Assembly: GCA_024529925.1 (NCBI GenBank)
Contig: JAFEUB010000736.1
Span: 1,190,501-1,254,500 of the forward strand
Source: Ophthalmolycus amberensis
Lineage: Eukaryota; Chordata; Actinopteri; Perciformes; Zoarcidae
DNA length: 64,000 bases
Direction: 5' to 3'
A model generated the notes under the pieces. The model made no database searches. It saw only the letters and a list, made by a program, of their open reading frames with translations, and was not told where the DNA came from. Position numbers and translations under genes: made by a program. Below, piece by piece: positions 23,779 through 37,300 of this stretch; the stretch's first letter is position 1; every line of letters begins with the position of its first letter.

Positions 23779-24512
23779 GAGTTTTAAATTACACTTTAAA
23801 AACATTTTTCCCTCCAAAAATGTGTTTTTCTCCCTGCCTTCTCTCCTCTTACTCTTTGTCCTTCCCTCTCCCGCCCTGCATCATTCCTCTCGTGATGTGT
23901 CAATGTGACTTTGCAGTCCAAGACGTGAGTTCTCTCAAAAGAATGTGTTTTTTTGTGCCCTATTGGAGCGCCCCTCCGCCCCTCCTCTGATACAGTCGCA
24001 CATTCTTTTCCAGCTTTCATTTCATTGAACATATTACTGCTTTCCAACTCTTTACGATCATCACAAAGCCCCTCTGAGCATTGACAGTTTTGTCACAAGT
24101 TGTGCCTTTTCCTGCTCTGATAATCTCAGAGTCAAAACATTTGCAATTACTGAAGTGAGAACTCTGGATTGTCTTGTTTAACTCAGTGCATGCCTCTGTT
24201 GATCTGTTTGTGAGAGTGGCATGTTTTTCACTGCTTTTACTTACTGAACTCTGCATGCAAGCGCAAATCACGTAACAACGAAATATAGGTTCTAAAGTAA
24301 ATCAGCCAAGCCTTCACTCTTCACATTTCATGTTTACATCTCATCAATATAAAATATCTTTCCATTGACATCTTTGGATGTGAGATATCCTGCATGTGCC
24401 GATGCTCCTCTGTGTATTTCCTATGGTATGAGATGAAAATAGGTAAAATAATGAACTCATACTTACAACCTTTGCTGTCGTCCACAACTGCTTTAGTTTT
24501 ATGAACCTTTTG

Positions 24513-24574
24513 TCTTCTCTTCTTTCCCCTCCTTCCCTCTCCTTCCTCCTCCTCCCCCTCCTCCTCCTCCCCCT
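24513..24574. repeat. Polypyrimidine tract
   Basis: About 60 bases of almost pure C and T, built of CCT and TTCC units. On the minus strand it gives an Arg/Glu/Gly-rich frame that is an artefact. Confidence 0.85.
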
Positions 24575-27500
24575 GTCTTCCAAACCATCACAGTTTTTTT
24601 GTTTTTTACTTTTTCGTCCTGCCCCAATCTGGTAAAAAACAATGTAGCATGCAGCTACAATCTAATGAGTGTTTCCTCTTTGGTTCACACACAGGTCTTT
24701 ATATTGATCTTCTTGAGCAGACATTTTTTTAGACAGATACATACCCACTGTCCTGTATCTTAGTGTCTCGGTGTCACCATACAGGTAACACAAAGCTAAA
24801 TATTCAGTCATCCTCCACAAAAAGCAGTTTCACTTGTTCATTAAATTGGCTCCATTGCAGTTGTGAAGGCACCCAAGTGACAGAGACATTTTTAAATCTT
24901 TATACCCAACGTTTTGTAAACACATAAGTAAACACTAACTGTTCTAATTTCAGGTAATAACGTCAGAGATGCAGGCTTGTCTGAATACAAATGCTACTAA
25001 TTTCTTACTTACGTTTCTCCTGGAATCTGCTTGAGAAAATTAAATAATGACGCAATTGAAAGAAACAAATGCCCACGAGGCATTCAAACACAGTGGGCCT
25101 CAAATTTGACTTTTGCACTACTTAATTTAACCAGCAGGTGGAGCAGTGCACATAGAATATGATCTTTGGCCGAAACATACAATGTTATTCTCCATGGTAA
25201 CTACAGTTTGTTTGGTGTTAATTTAGTGCTTTAATGATTGGTGATTGGTTGACAACTCCTAAAAACGTTAACTGATTAATTGTTTATGTCTCTGATTAAG
25301 CAAGAACACAAAATATTCAGTTTTATATTGATGTAAACTGATACTGTTGCTCAAACTAAGAGACATTTGAACAGGAAGTGGTGATGGGTATTTTTTTTAC
25401 AGAATAAACCACCAATTAATTAATGCAAAATACAAATACAAACAATTGTTTTATAAGTTGCAGCTCTAATGGAATAAATCTTGCTCCGCTTGTTCTGTTT
25501 TGGAGAATGCATATCTTCGAGGGAAGTGTTCAAAACACAAAATAATGTGAAAGGTATTTGAAGAGATAGCATAGTCTGCATAGTATTGTTATTTATACTT
25601 CATTTATTCTTGTGAGTGGTTTTGGAATTTTGTGCATTAACAGGTGATGCCTTCGAAAAGATATTTGTAAAATAAGCACTAAAACTTAGTTATAACTTTT
25701 CTGCAAACATAATTGCTCAGTTGACCTCATTAGAAAAATGAGAAAAAATCACATAATGTCAAAGACTTTTCATCCATGATAAGAAGTCCAGGCTACTCAT
25801 CTGCTCTTCTTTGTTGTCTCTTGACGCTCTTTCTAAATAACAACTAAACAGAAGTGTATTAAAGCTAGCACAAGTTAATTAATTCATGAACTTCAACCAT
25901 TGGAATATAAAAGATGTCTTGCAGACAGTTTATGTTTGCATGTGTGTAATTAAACATTGGTCATATCTGACCCACAATTCCTTAACGGTGTACTTAAGCT
26001 ATCCTTCCAATATCCCAAGTGGTATCTGTGCAAAGATGAAAGTGACTATCAAGGCTATGGTTCCTGACCCTTTTGTCTCAGAGGCTCTTTGTGTTGAAAA
26101 GTTGTTTTTCATTGGGCCTGTTATAGCTGCATTGGAAGGGAAACTTGACTCTGCATGGACGTGGCTAATATAAATATTGCTACACATTTCTTTGAAGTCA
26201 CAACTCTCACCGGCTCTCACCCTACGGTAGGGCATGTCAGCTCAAGAGGGAGACACTCTTCATCCCCTTGACATATCGGGGCTACACGGACTCCAGGGTG
26301 AGTGCATGCGGGGTGGCCCTAACAAGGTCGACTGGGGCGAGGCCGATGACAGCTTGACAGATGGAGGCCATGTTAGCAAAAGAGAGGAGCCAAGAGGGGC
26401 GATCAATCTTTTGAACACATCAACCTGCCTCTCTTCCTTCACGCTGCTCATGTTGTGGGGGATCTAAAAAAAATGGTTGAGGAAAACATGCCAGATAATA
26501 AACACTTGATAATCTTTAGACTTGTTTATTAGCGAGACGGAATTTCTAGAGGCATGCCAGCTCTGCAATACTCTACCACCGACCTCCTTTTCACCCCAAC
26601 ACTCCTCCCTCACTCTCTCTTCTCTCCTACAGTCTAGCTGGTAGCTACTGCTGCATTTTCTACTTAACAACACACACATACACGCACACACACACACTGC
26701 AGCAAGTGAACTCTCCCATTAACACTTTGTGATTCTCTGTAAATGCTCACTCATGACGTACTATAAACTAGATCCAGTGTTGCTCATCAGTGCTTCTCAC
26801 TCTGCTAATGTGATGATTTGAGGCTCTTCTGGTGAATCAGTATCATCACTCTCGATCCTGTTTAAGCATTTAAAGGAGTTGAACCTTAACAAGGAGCCAG
26901 GTGACAGAAAGTTGGAGGCGTAGGGGGAAAATTAGGCCGTGGTGACCCAAGTGTTTTGCTTCACTGCGTGGGATACATTTCAGACATTCGGACATATGAA
27001 CTCTTTATTTGCAACACACTGCCCATTAATCTGGCTCTTATATCGTGTCTGTTTTTGTAGCTATAACCCTCACGACATATTTGATCAGATATCTGTCTAA
27101 ATATCTGTTACACCTAACAGCATTTTCCAGCTGCTTGTCTCCGCATCCTTCATCCATGCCACCGTGTGGTGATCTGTGTTGCTTAAGAGAAAAACATTTC
27201 TAAAGACAGAAGCAAGGGAACTCACTTTATATCAATTATCGAATAAACATTTTGAAGATCATATAGGCAGTGAATGTGACACCATGCCTTCACGAAATGT
27301 AAACTTTGTGCCAAAGTGAGCTTCATTCGATACTAGCAGTGTGAAATCTGAATTTTGCTGACATTACAAATCTAAATCTGACGATCTCGGGTTTCCATAT
27401 TTGTGAGTTTGTTTTTCATCTTCACGAATGTCTAAAGGTCCGTCGTGACTTGGAAGTACAAACATGACTTAAAGTGAAATGAGCTGCATCTCTGTGACAT

Positions 27501-28780
27501 TGTGGTTGGATTTTAGTGAGGACCTGCGTGTTTATACCGTGTCCTTGTTTCTCCTGTTTTCATCATCCCTGTGATCCGTCCTCATGGACCTCGAACAGAT
27601 TTGCACCTCGATCAGCATCTTTTTGTTGGCACTCTATTGTCTCTGTGGTCCGCACCATGTGTTTCCATTTGTCAGGCTGTGGTCCTCCATTGATCCCACC
27701 AGAGTGTCACATGAGCCGTGTGTCCTCTGTTTCCTCGTAAACAGCGCATCCCAAACAGCGGTTGCTAAAGGAGATGGCGTTTTAATGTAAGCATACTTTA
27801 CTTTGGGACACGGCTAAAGAAGCTGTACTTGCTTGTTACCGGAGAAGAGAAAGTTCCAGGAAGGGACTGAACGAAAGTGAGACTGCTGTCACTGTTGGAC
27901 AAAGTAGATGTGACAACAGAAGCGAAGATGAAAGACAAGGCCTACGTGGCATGAGAGGAGAAACACCAGGAGGAAAGGTAATCAGAAAGAGAGCCAGGGA
28001 TGAAAAGAGAGTAGAGACGAGGGAGTTAACAGGTCACAGTGTTCCATCAGATTGTGCTGTTACAGGCCCGCAGGCGCCAATGGCAGCCGGACTTTTACAT
28101 TTGGAGGTCTGTAAAGTACGGATAGTCAGAGGGAGGTGATGATGTGCATGGTGTGTAAATAGATGGGTCTGGGATCTATTTTTAAGTCCATCTGGAGTGG
28201 TCCTCAGCAGAGGTTAGCACAAGCCCGACATACACACGCAACCACACTGCACATTAGCAGCTTGCTACCAACCGGGATACACTCCAACTTGAAACTGAAA
28301 CATTGGGCACATTGCAATTTGAAATTTTCTATGATGCATTCCTCTGTTGTGAAATAAAGGTAATTTCAAAGTTGTATTTTCCTGCTCCCAAGTTCTTTGC
28401 TTCTACAGTGGCAGACAGTTGTTGACATCAAAAGCTTAATTCAGTGGTGCCAGAAGTGTGCAAAGTGGCTATAAGCAATACCAACGCATTCTTTTGGAAG
28501 CACTGCATCAGGAATGCGGGTGATTTTTCAACAGGTTATTTTCCTGTGTGACAGAAGGACAAATGTCCCCACGGAGATCAACCTGTCATGCGTGCAGATT
28601 TCACGAGAGGTTTGTTTTACTGTCAACACGTCAACAAGTATCCGAGTTCTGTACAGTAAAATATGCTAAAATAAAGGTGTTTTTAGCTTCAAATATTTTT
28701 AATAAATTGTTTAAACATATTTTCTGTATACATTTCTTCTTGACTCTTTGCAGTACTTTTTACAATTTTTCTACATTGTT

Positions 28781-28862
28781 GTGCACTAAACAGCAAGACA
28801 AATTCCTTGTATGTGAAAACCTACTTTGCAATAAACTTGTTTCTGAGCTCTGATTCTGATAT
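28781..28862 (+). mobile_element. 3' tail of a fish non-LTR retroelement
   Basis: The stretch containing GACAAATTCCTTGTATGTG and GCAATAAAC and ending in a TTCTGA-type repeat is the 3' end I recognise from common fish LINE and SINE families. Only the tail region is clear; the body to its left is not recognisable. Confidence 0.55.
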
Positions 28863-29170
28863 CAGGTTTTCTCATTGCAGGTAGTGCTGTGCCCGGGATT
28901 TGGATCACATAAACTTGGAAGAAGATCACGCTGGTATCACTATCGGGTTGTATTGTTCAGTCCAATTTTAGATGTACTTCGTCTGCAGCACCTGTTGCTT
29001 CACCGTGTCAGAGATGTCACTTCTTTCCATACGTACACTTTCTAGAGTCTCTTGTAAAGGTTTCATAAGTTATCAATGATTTTTTTTTTTAATGATTTCA
29101 TTATTTACAAGATGGGTTATGTTTCAAAATTGTTTTGCCTGGTTTATAGATCACATTGTTGTATGACTAA

Positions 29171-29194
29171 ATTATTATTATTATTATTATTATT
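29171..29194. repeat. ATT trinucleotide repeat
   Basis: Eight ATT units in an AT-rich region downstream of the kinase gene. Confidence 0.9.
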
Positions 29195-30040
29195 AAAACA
29201 TTACATAATTATTTACAGGGGAAAGAGCCTACTATCAACCATGCAACATACAGCTTAATCTTATAGTTTATCTTATCTGGTCACTTGCATTAATCATATC
29301 AAATTTTTATTTTATTTTGTATTGCTACATTATTACATTTACCATTACGTTTATTTTTAATTCATAATACATCATTTATAAACCCTTTTTTGTCTTCTGA
29401 TCCCTTCCTGTCCTGCATCACAAACGTTTACATTTCAATTCAAAAAGATCAGCGAGGTCAGGTTGTTGGGGGCTTGAAGTGACAATAGAAGCAGTAGAGT
29501 GGCAGTGGGGGATTGTGCTCACAGTGCGGTGTTTTGGTGTTCAGAGGTTTAATTCCAGATTTACAATTGTATATGAACCACGAAGTATTATTCTAAAATG
29601 CTAATTATCTTAATTGTGTAATTAGAGACATATCTGTTATTGTGCGCGATCTATACAATTTACTTGATACGACACTGTATGTGTAACTCATGAACTGCTT
29701 CTCATGAGAACCTATTACATGGAGTTTATTTTACAAAAATTGCGATACAGACGTTTAAGGGCACCATAATACAGCTTTTAGTTTCAAACTTTTCTTGTAT
29801 TTTCTATACTTAGACTCTTCATTCTAAACACACATATTCACATATATACACACAGTAGAATACAGAATTACAATGAAAGTGGTAACTTTAACAAGGATAT
29901 TTATAAAAAATGGATATGAAAGTATAGCACCTTATAGAATATAGGTTTGTACTAGATTTAAATCTTACACAAAAATACATTGCTTTTTCAAACATGTTAC
30001 ATTAATTTAAAAACCTAAAACGATTTTATACATACAAAGC

Positions 30041-33000
30041 TTATCTCTCCCCTCTTCCCTCCCTCACTCGCTCTTCTTGTACACCTCCTTCCTCTCTTAT
30101 TTTTCTGGCCTCCTTCTCTGCCTCGTCTACCTTCCTCTTCTCCTCGATCTCTGTCTCCATCAGCCACGGCCCTCCCAGGTAGCTCAGGATCTCCTCGGGG
30201 CTCCCTCTGAGTTTGGGTTCAGGGTGGAGCAGCTCCTTTATAAGAGTCATCACTAGTGGGCTGAGGCCCCCAAACTGAGAGGGAGGAGGGTTGTCCCTTT
30301 GCTTCTCCTCCATGATTGTATAACTGTCTATTTCCTCCTCACCCTTCCACTCACCATCCCTCATCTTCTCCTCCTTTTCAGTCTCACGGTCAAACCACTC
30401 CTTGAATCTACGATAGCAGCGGTCGTCGTGGGTGCTCTCCTCCCAGGGGAAGCAGCCGGTTAAGAGGCAATAGACGAGTACACCAAGGGCCCAGCTGTCA
30501 ATACATGGCTCCACCGTTATCCAAATGTCCTCCATCTCCACCTCAGTCCCATCCCACTCCCTCTCCTTCTGAGCCTCCTTGCCAGGTTCCACCTCAGGAG
30601 TGCAGAAGGGAGACTCGTACCAGACGGCACGAACAGTGGAGCCAATGGCCCGGGCGAGGCCAAAGTCACCCAGTTTGACCCAGCGACAGGATCTGTCACA
30701 CAGGAAGATGTTCTCAGGTTTGATGTCGCGGTGGACGAAGCCCAGGGAGTGGAGATGTGTAACGGCACCGCTCAGCTGGGCCATCACCCTCTGGACACAC
30801 TCTTCATCCACCCCGAGCTAAAAGAGAAAGACAGTCTGGGTCAGTTGCAGTCTCAACATCAGAAAACATACTCTCTATCACGTATTACAGCGTTACATAT
30901 TTGACGATCTGATGGCGAGGTGCGATCAGAACATCGTTGGCGAAAACACGTACAAAATCTACGTCACCAAAACGGTTGGTGACGTTCTTGGAAACCCTCG
31001 CTTTGCTTAGTTCACTTCCATGAGAGCAGGGTGCCCTTCTTCTTATCAGTACTCTATTATGTTACTGGCAGTGACACAAACACAGAGGAGGGCGAGCTGG
31101 AAACCTTTATCAAGCATGTCTCAAGTTTTTGCTGACATAAATGAGAGCTCAAAAGGGCAAGGTCAGCAACTAGATTTTCCATGAAATCCCTACGAGAAAG
31201 CCACACTGCAGACATCAAGTGTAAGCCTTTTGACAAGCTACTATAGCTAATGGATGGATGGGAATTAGTAGGATATAGATGTAATGGTGGCAACCCAACA
31301 TTTAAGCTTTTGTTTCGCTGAAACTAGAGGAAACACCCTTCATTATACAAGAAAAAGTATGTTAGGCTGGACACGCCATGCAGGGCATTAACAGCACATT
31401 TCATGCCACAAATCAGCCAAACTGACCTCTGACACTATCACACTGTAGAGGTCACCGTATAGACCAGCTTGCTGGGCAAAGACATAGTAGGACGGCGTGG
31501 AAAAGAAGATGCCAAGGGCCCGTGTCAGAGAAGGATGGGTGCAGTAGGAAAGTGAGAGATTGTATTCACGCAGGAAAGAGGTGAGCGAGGTGGACTGACG
31601 AGGGAAGAACTTCAGAGCCATAGGGGTTCCTGAGGGGGTGAAGCAAGACAACATGTGTTACAACATATAATCGGCTTTGGTCAAAAAGCTGTCATCAGCG
31701 ATGGTATGTGACTGTTTTCCATCATTGACACTGTGAACAAATATAACTTCCCCTTTGGGGCGACTCTGTTCCACAGCTAAGCCCCAGGTGCAGCAACCTC
31801 ATCTCAGAGAACGTCCCGCAGCGCTTCATTACAGCAACAGAAGTGCAAAAGGTTCAGTGAACACTATCAAAAGACAGATCTCTCCTCACGTTACTGCGCC
31901 GCTTACCCCATCTGACATGTCATTTAAAAAACCCTGAAGATAATGTGCTGCAGTGGAGATTTACCATTTCACCCATTTAAGGTTTGGCAGTAGAGGTTTA
32001 GAGGCATAATTAATAAAACAACTCTTAATTTAATATATTACGATTGGGAAATTTGAATGGCAATTTCTTGCAGACTGACTGAAATGAGATGGTCATGAGC
32101 TTCGAACTTGAATCTTGCACTAACCTCTCTTTCTGTGTACAGCTAACATGACCTTTCCATAGGCTCCCTCTCCCAGGAGCTTTACCACCTGGAAGTGATC
32201 GGATACCTTCAGATTGGCCATGGACTGCGCCGACAGGAAACACCGCTCGTCAAGTTCCTGAGCTGCTGCAGCCTGGACACACGCACAAACAAATCCATAT
32301 TGATGATACTGATGATTGGTTCAGTGGCGTCAAAGAGAAAGAAGATCCACAGCTTGACAGAATGAAGTCTGAACCTGTCACCTGAACCTTCCACAACTAT
32401 AAATCTCAAATATGTCATTGGTTACAATAATAATATGTCACTAATAGTATTCTCGTGAGGTTTGTTGTTTTCTTTAAGTTCTTTGCTTGCATAATCAGAG
32501 TTAAATAACCATCCACATGCCATCCCAGCAGAGATGAGAGGAACATTTATTTTGTTATGACATGATCTCCATTGTCCTATAGAGGGGATAAACTTCAGAC
32601 GTCATCAACCTGATGTCTTATCAGGGCGATCAGAACATTTGGCGCTGTCACTCAGTTTCCACCATCATTCACATTCACGATGACTTTCTTTGAAGTAGAT
32701 CCCCCACCACATACTCGAGCAAATTAGGAAGGCTGTGAACAGTTACCGCACACAGCTTAACACAAAAGATAAAGCGATAACATATTTTTACTTTTGACCT
32801 TCCACATGTTGTTTAACTGAGCTTGGTGGTCAACCGATATTCATTTTGATTAAATTGCGCCTGTTCCTCTGTCTCTGCAAGCAAATGTAGCATTTCTGGT
32901 GATTATTGCAGTAATATCAATGAGTTTTACTGATTTGGATTAAGATGATCATGAGCATATATCTGATGGTGATACGAGATAAAATGGTGCCATATGACTC

Positions 33001-34304
33001 TTTAGGTTTTATATGAGTTATTTATATATGTATATATGACAGCTGCTTCAAAACTGGATCTCATTTATGCAACTGCTCCACAAACAAATGGATCTGATGT
33101 GCAGCCATAAATAAGACTGCAGGTTTCAGCCGGTCTGAGAGTGCTGCTTGGCACAAAGCCAATGATGGGGACGCTTGAGGATCAATGTTGTATAGAGGGA
33201 TGTAGCTGTATCTGTGCACCAATAAGACATTTAGAGAAAACAGTGCATCATTTGAGACAATTTTCAAATGCAAACAGAGTCAAATTTCCAAACATGACTT
33301 CTCTTAGGTAGCCTTATGGTAAATGTAACGCATAAACTTAAATGCACTTTAATTTAACTGCTAACATGGAAAAATAGAATGATGTTACTTTCTCATTCTT
33401 TATTGTCATATAAACAACAATAACAGAGAAGCAGTTGTTGGCAATGGCAATCGTAGATCTCAGGCTCCCTCCAACAATGCTCATTTAAATATTTATATAT
33501 ATAAATATATATAAAAAGAAAAACTCACAAGTAAAAATGGTACTATTAGACTGTAAAATAGTGCAGAAGTTAAATTATAGTGATAAGATATAAGATATAT
33601 AAAATATAGCCATGTTTATGTCCATTCATCTTCACAGTTTGGAACTCAAAGCAAAGTGTTACATTCCTAAATTCAAATCTCAGTTGGGTTTCGTTTACAG
33701 AGTTGTTAACACTTAGGGTTATCACATTCTAGAGTTATCACAATATTACATTCTTCGTCAGCTCTTCATTCCTCTCATGACACATTTAGAATGAATGTAG
33801 TTTATTATGTTTGGAGGCTCTGATACATTAACCGTGAACTGAGGTGATTATTTATCAAACCCTATTAGTTAATGGCCCTTGGTATCAAGCGACAAGTGAT
33901 CTGAGATGTTAAAAGGGGCTCTGCATGAGCTAAAGCCATTAACAAATTTGAAGTCCAATACAAGTGCTCAACATTACAAGCTGAAAATCCTCTCAACGAC
34001 ATTGCATATCAAACCTTTGCAGCCTCACAGTAATTTTGCAATAAAAAAGGCCCAATGCATTTGTGCCATTGCTGCGTGTCATCTCATCATATAGCTGCAA
34101 AAATACACACTTGTAATATGATACATAAAACCCCAACGGTTTGCACACACAGGAAATAATTGCATGCTTTAGTTGCCATTGTATTTGTTTGATTTCATTT
34201 GCAGCACACTATGATGATTTTATGAACTTGTCATATAGGTGTGCATGAAATATTTTGCAGCTAGATTCACGCTCACAGGAATAAAGTGCAATACTTACCA
34301 TCAT
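30041..34304 (-). CDS. sbk3: SBK-family serine/threonine kinase, SBK3-like
   Basis: Minus-strand exons 34299-34304, 32125-32272, 31427-31629 and 30041-30817 give 377 residues in phase. The first coding exon would contribute only ATG ATG before its donor; an in-frame TAG lies upstream and Met20 is an alternative start. Kinase motifs: glycine loop GEGAYGKV (36-43), Lys58 in MALK, HRDIKPEN (148-155), DFG (170-172), and CTPEVEPG in place of APE. IDSWALGVLVYCLLTGCFPW follows. Phrases such as STPSYYVFAQ, QRVMAQLSGAVTHLHS and VKLGDFGLAR fit SBK3 best, SBK2 next. The tail is acidic and basic, probably coiled (IEEKRKVDEAEKEARKIREE). An extra charged insert lies between FKEWFDRE and PPPSQFGGL. The substrate is unknown. 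SBK genes lie close to NAT14 and EPN1 in human, as here. Confidence 0.8.
32273..34298 (-). other. sbk3 intron 1
   Basis: About 2 kb, AT-rich, with no gene seen. It contains a probable retroelement fragment (33392-33520) and a TATATAAATATATATA stretch near 33495. Confidence 0.6.
33392..33520. repeat. Probable SINE/LINE 3' fragment
   Basis: Begins TTCTTTATTGTCATATAAAC, wording typical of fish retroelement tails, and runs into a TATATA-rich stretch. Divergent copy; family not assigned. Confidence 0.4.
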
Positions 34305-37300
34305 TTTCTGTTCAGTTGGTTGATCTCTGCTCACTTTCTCTCGACTCTTTTCAGCATCTAAAGACTTTAAACTCCTGGCAAGCTGCTGCCACTGCAACTA
34401 ACTAATACTGTTCTGTGCTGGAGCTCGACTGTGTGCCCTCTGCTAGGCTGATAATTGAACTGGAATGGAAGCTGATATTTTCCCCTTTGCTCCGTGGGTC
34501 CTTTCAGAAGCACAGTAGCTTTATAGAGGAGGCTCATAGATGTTTGCAGGAGGCCTGGGTATTGACTATGCTTCTCCCCAGGAGACACACACACTGGACT
34601 CCCTCCCTCTCTTTTCCTTCTCTGGTGCCAGCTCTCTCTATCTCGGCCACTCTCCTGTTATGCTGGCAAATACGCGTGAACCAGCTACAAGGCATTTCAA
34701 ACCTCTCTCTCTCTGCCATGGGCCCCCCTTACCCCCGCCTCCCTCCAACTACACAGCAGTGTTAATATACCACTATTTCCAAACTGTCAGTCAGCCTGAC
34801 CACATTAACCCGTCGCTCTTCTTCCTCCCCTTTCCTCAACTGTCACTCACTTTCTGCAAATCCAAATACACCCTCCTCTTTCCATGTCTCTCACTCTTTC
34901 TCACCCTCTCAGCCAGTCTGAGTCAGGAATTCCCCACATAGGATCTCTCATTTAATCAACAGGTATGCTGGAACGATCGGAATAGGCCAAAAGGCTGTAC
35001 CCGTGGTCCCTGAATGTTACTGGGATTACTGGGTACAGTTAAGCATGCCACTTTATTGTCCAATATCACTTTTCTTTCCTCCTGTACGATAGTCTAACTC
35101 TGCAAGAGGATGTTTATTTAATTTCCGAACAACATCCTCTATTCTTTTGAGTCTGCATGAAGAACATCTTCAAGGTTTTTATGTGCTATTTTTTCCCCAT
35201 CATCAAGCAACAATTTCCCCTCATCTTCAACTAAACATATCTTGCTTCATCTCTTTCCAAGTGCATACTATTGCCCACTATCACACACTTAACAGTTAAC
35301 AGCTGAAACCATGCCTTGCAAAACACCTCTGTTCTGTGTTCTACATGCCAGCTCTGTTTTCTACAGCTGCAGGTCAGGCCTCATCTCCAGCTCCCATAGC
35401 TTCGACACCCTCCTCTTTCTGTCCACTCAGATAGATTTCCCTTGGTACAGGACTATTCTTTCCACTGGCTCAATGGCTGTTTGTTATGTAACACAAACAT
35501 TGGCTGCCATCACGACGGCGGGTCCCCGCTCAGGTTACTACCCCTGCTGTGGTCATGTGGCTGGCCGTGACCAACGTGTACTTCCATGTTTGTGCTCGCA
35601 CCATAGGGTCCTTTGGCCCCTGCTATGACAACCTCACCACCACCAGGACTTAACTTCCATCACTTTCAATAAAGTTGCTGCCAAGAGAGTGTCGCTTTCA
35701 TTCACAATTGCAGGGCCTGAAACACACTCAAGCTTAGATGCATACGATCGTATGCTACATGAATGTAGCACATGAATGAATGTGGAGTCTTGCACACATG
35801 CACAAGAGCACACACTCAGGACAGCTTTGTTGACAGTTGCTGCCAAGTTACATAATCTACGTCTTTGCTATTTGGTTACACGTTCGTATTTTTGAGTTAT
35901 TTTGAGTTCTAAAAAAGGAAATTGTTTTTGCTTACTGGACAGATGAGATGGTCTTCTCTTTCAACTCTTGCACTTTAGATATATGGTGTGCTAGTACAAC
36001 ACACATGATATATTAACTGAGAGAAGACTGCAAGATTTTTTCCTCTGTTTTTTCTAGACATAAATTGACATTATATATAACTTTAGCAAAATCCTAATTG
36101 TTATCCATTTACTAAGTATATTAATACTTTAGTTGTACAGGTAACGTAATGTTTCAATTTCCTGGTAGGTGTTGTGAGACCAGTGCAATAAAATAAATAA
36201 CATTTGGAAAATATGGAAAAAAATATCTCATAGAGTTCAAACCCTGCATGGTTTTATAATAACTATATTCTCACAACACAATTCATGACATCTCCTATAA
36301 ATAACAATGTCATTGTACAATGATTAGATCCAACCCCAAATCTTTCAATCATCCTCAGTGAAGACAACATGACATATAAAAAGCACACTTTTGTGGAACA
36401 TCATGCTGTGGGTCATGTTTTGGTTAAAAATGATAAAGTAAAGCTGCAGATACAGAAGCACAAAGATCTATGAGCATCATCTGGACCAGATTTGACTGCT
36501 GTATTACATTAGTTTCATAAGGTGTTCTCATTAGTTCATTTGGGAAGCATTCTGTTTCGCTAATATGTGCATCCAATTTTCATCGTGAGGCAAACTAATG
36601 AATCTCACTTACATCCACAAACGGATGATCTGAATAGATTTAGATGGAGATTTAGATTTTTGATTTGATATCACACTGCAGAACATTGATTTTGTTTCCT
36701 TGGATCAACCATGCCGTCTAAAACTAGTCAACAGAGTAGGGGCAGTGAACATAAAGGAAATATAAAGTTTCTCTCTGACATAACAGTGGAGCAACACATG
36801 TCAAAATAGCTTTTATGCCTGTTCTTATCGCCTACATTTGTTTGTTTGTCTTCATGAGATTAGTGTTTCCAAAGCAGATCAACAGTGCATTGCAGTTATA
36901 TAGTTTGCTTGAGTCATGCTGCAATGATTCCTTCAGTCCCCTCATCCCTGGAGAGAAGGCAAAGATAAAAGGATAAAGAGTTGGAAGATAAAAGGGGAGC
37001 TTGGAACACACATGCACCCCAGCTGTTACTGTGTTGTTCTGATCTATCGGGCTTACCGTGTTATATTTATGGATCCATTTAAAAGGCAACTCTGAGGGAC
37101 GTTGTTCTGGTTTCACTTGATGTTAGAATTAGTTCAACGATGCCTCTTTGTGGACGGTGTGTGCTATTACATTACTGAGGAGAAACCACACACAGTGTCA
37201 TGCCCTATTAATGAAGTTCAGAAAGTGATTTTGGATCGAGGTTGGTCTTAATTTAATCAAGGCTGTGTAAGATTGAAGTTAAAGATGAAATACATGTTGC

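Larger units (their letters stand above)
23408..30040. other. Gene-poor region mfap5-sbk3
   Basis: About 6.6 kb with no supportable gene. It holds a hexamer repeat (23752-23778), a pyrimidine tract (24513-24574), short AC runs near 26670-26697, a retroelement tail (28781-28862), an AAT repeat (29171-29194) and AT-rich DNA from 29 to 30 kb. The mfap5 promoter should lie just right of 23407. The segment 25990-26465 is less AT-rich and looks somewhat coding-like but is broken in every frame. Confidence 0.6.

Noticed and set aside
36832..37116. Minus-strand frame of 94 codons in the sbk3-epn1 interval
   Set aside because: AT-rich, no family similarity, no splice or promoter context.
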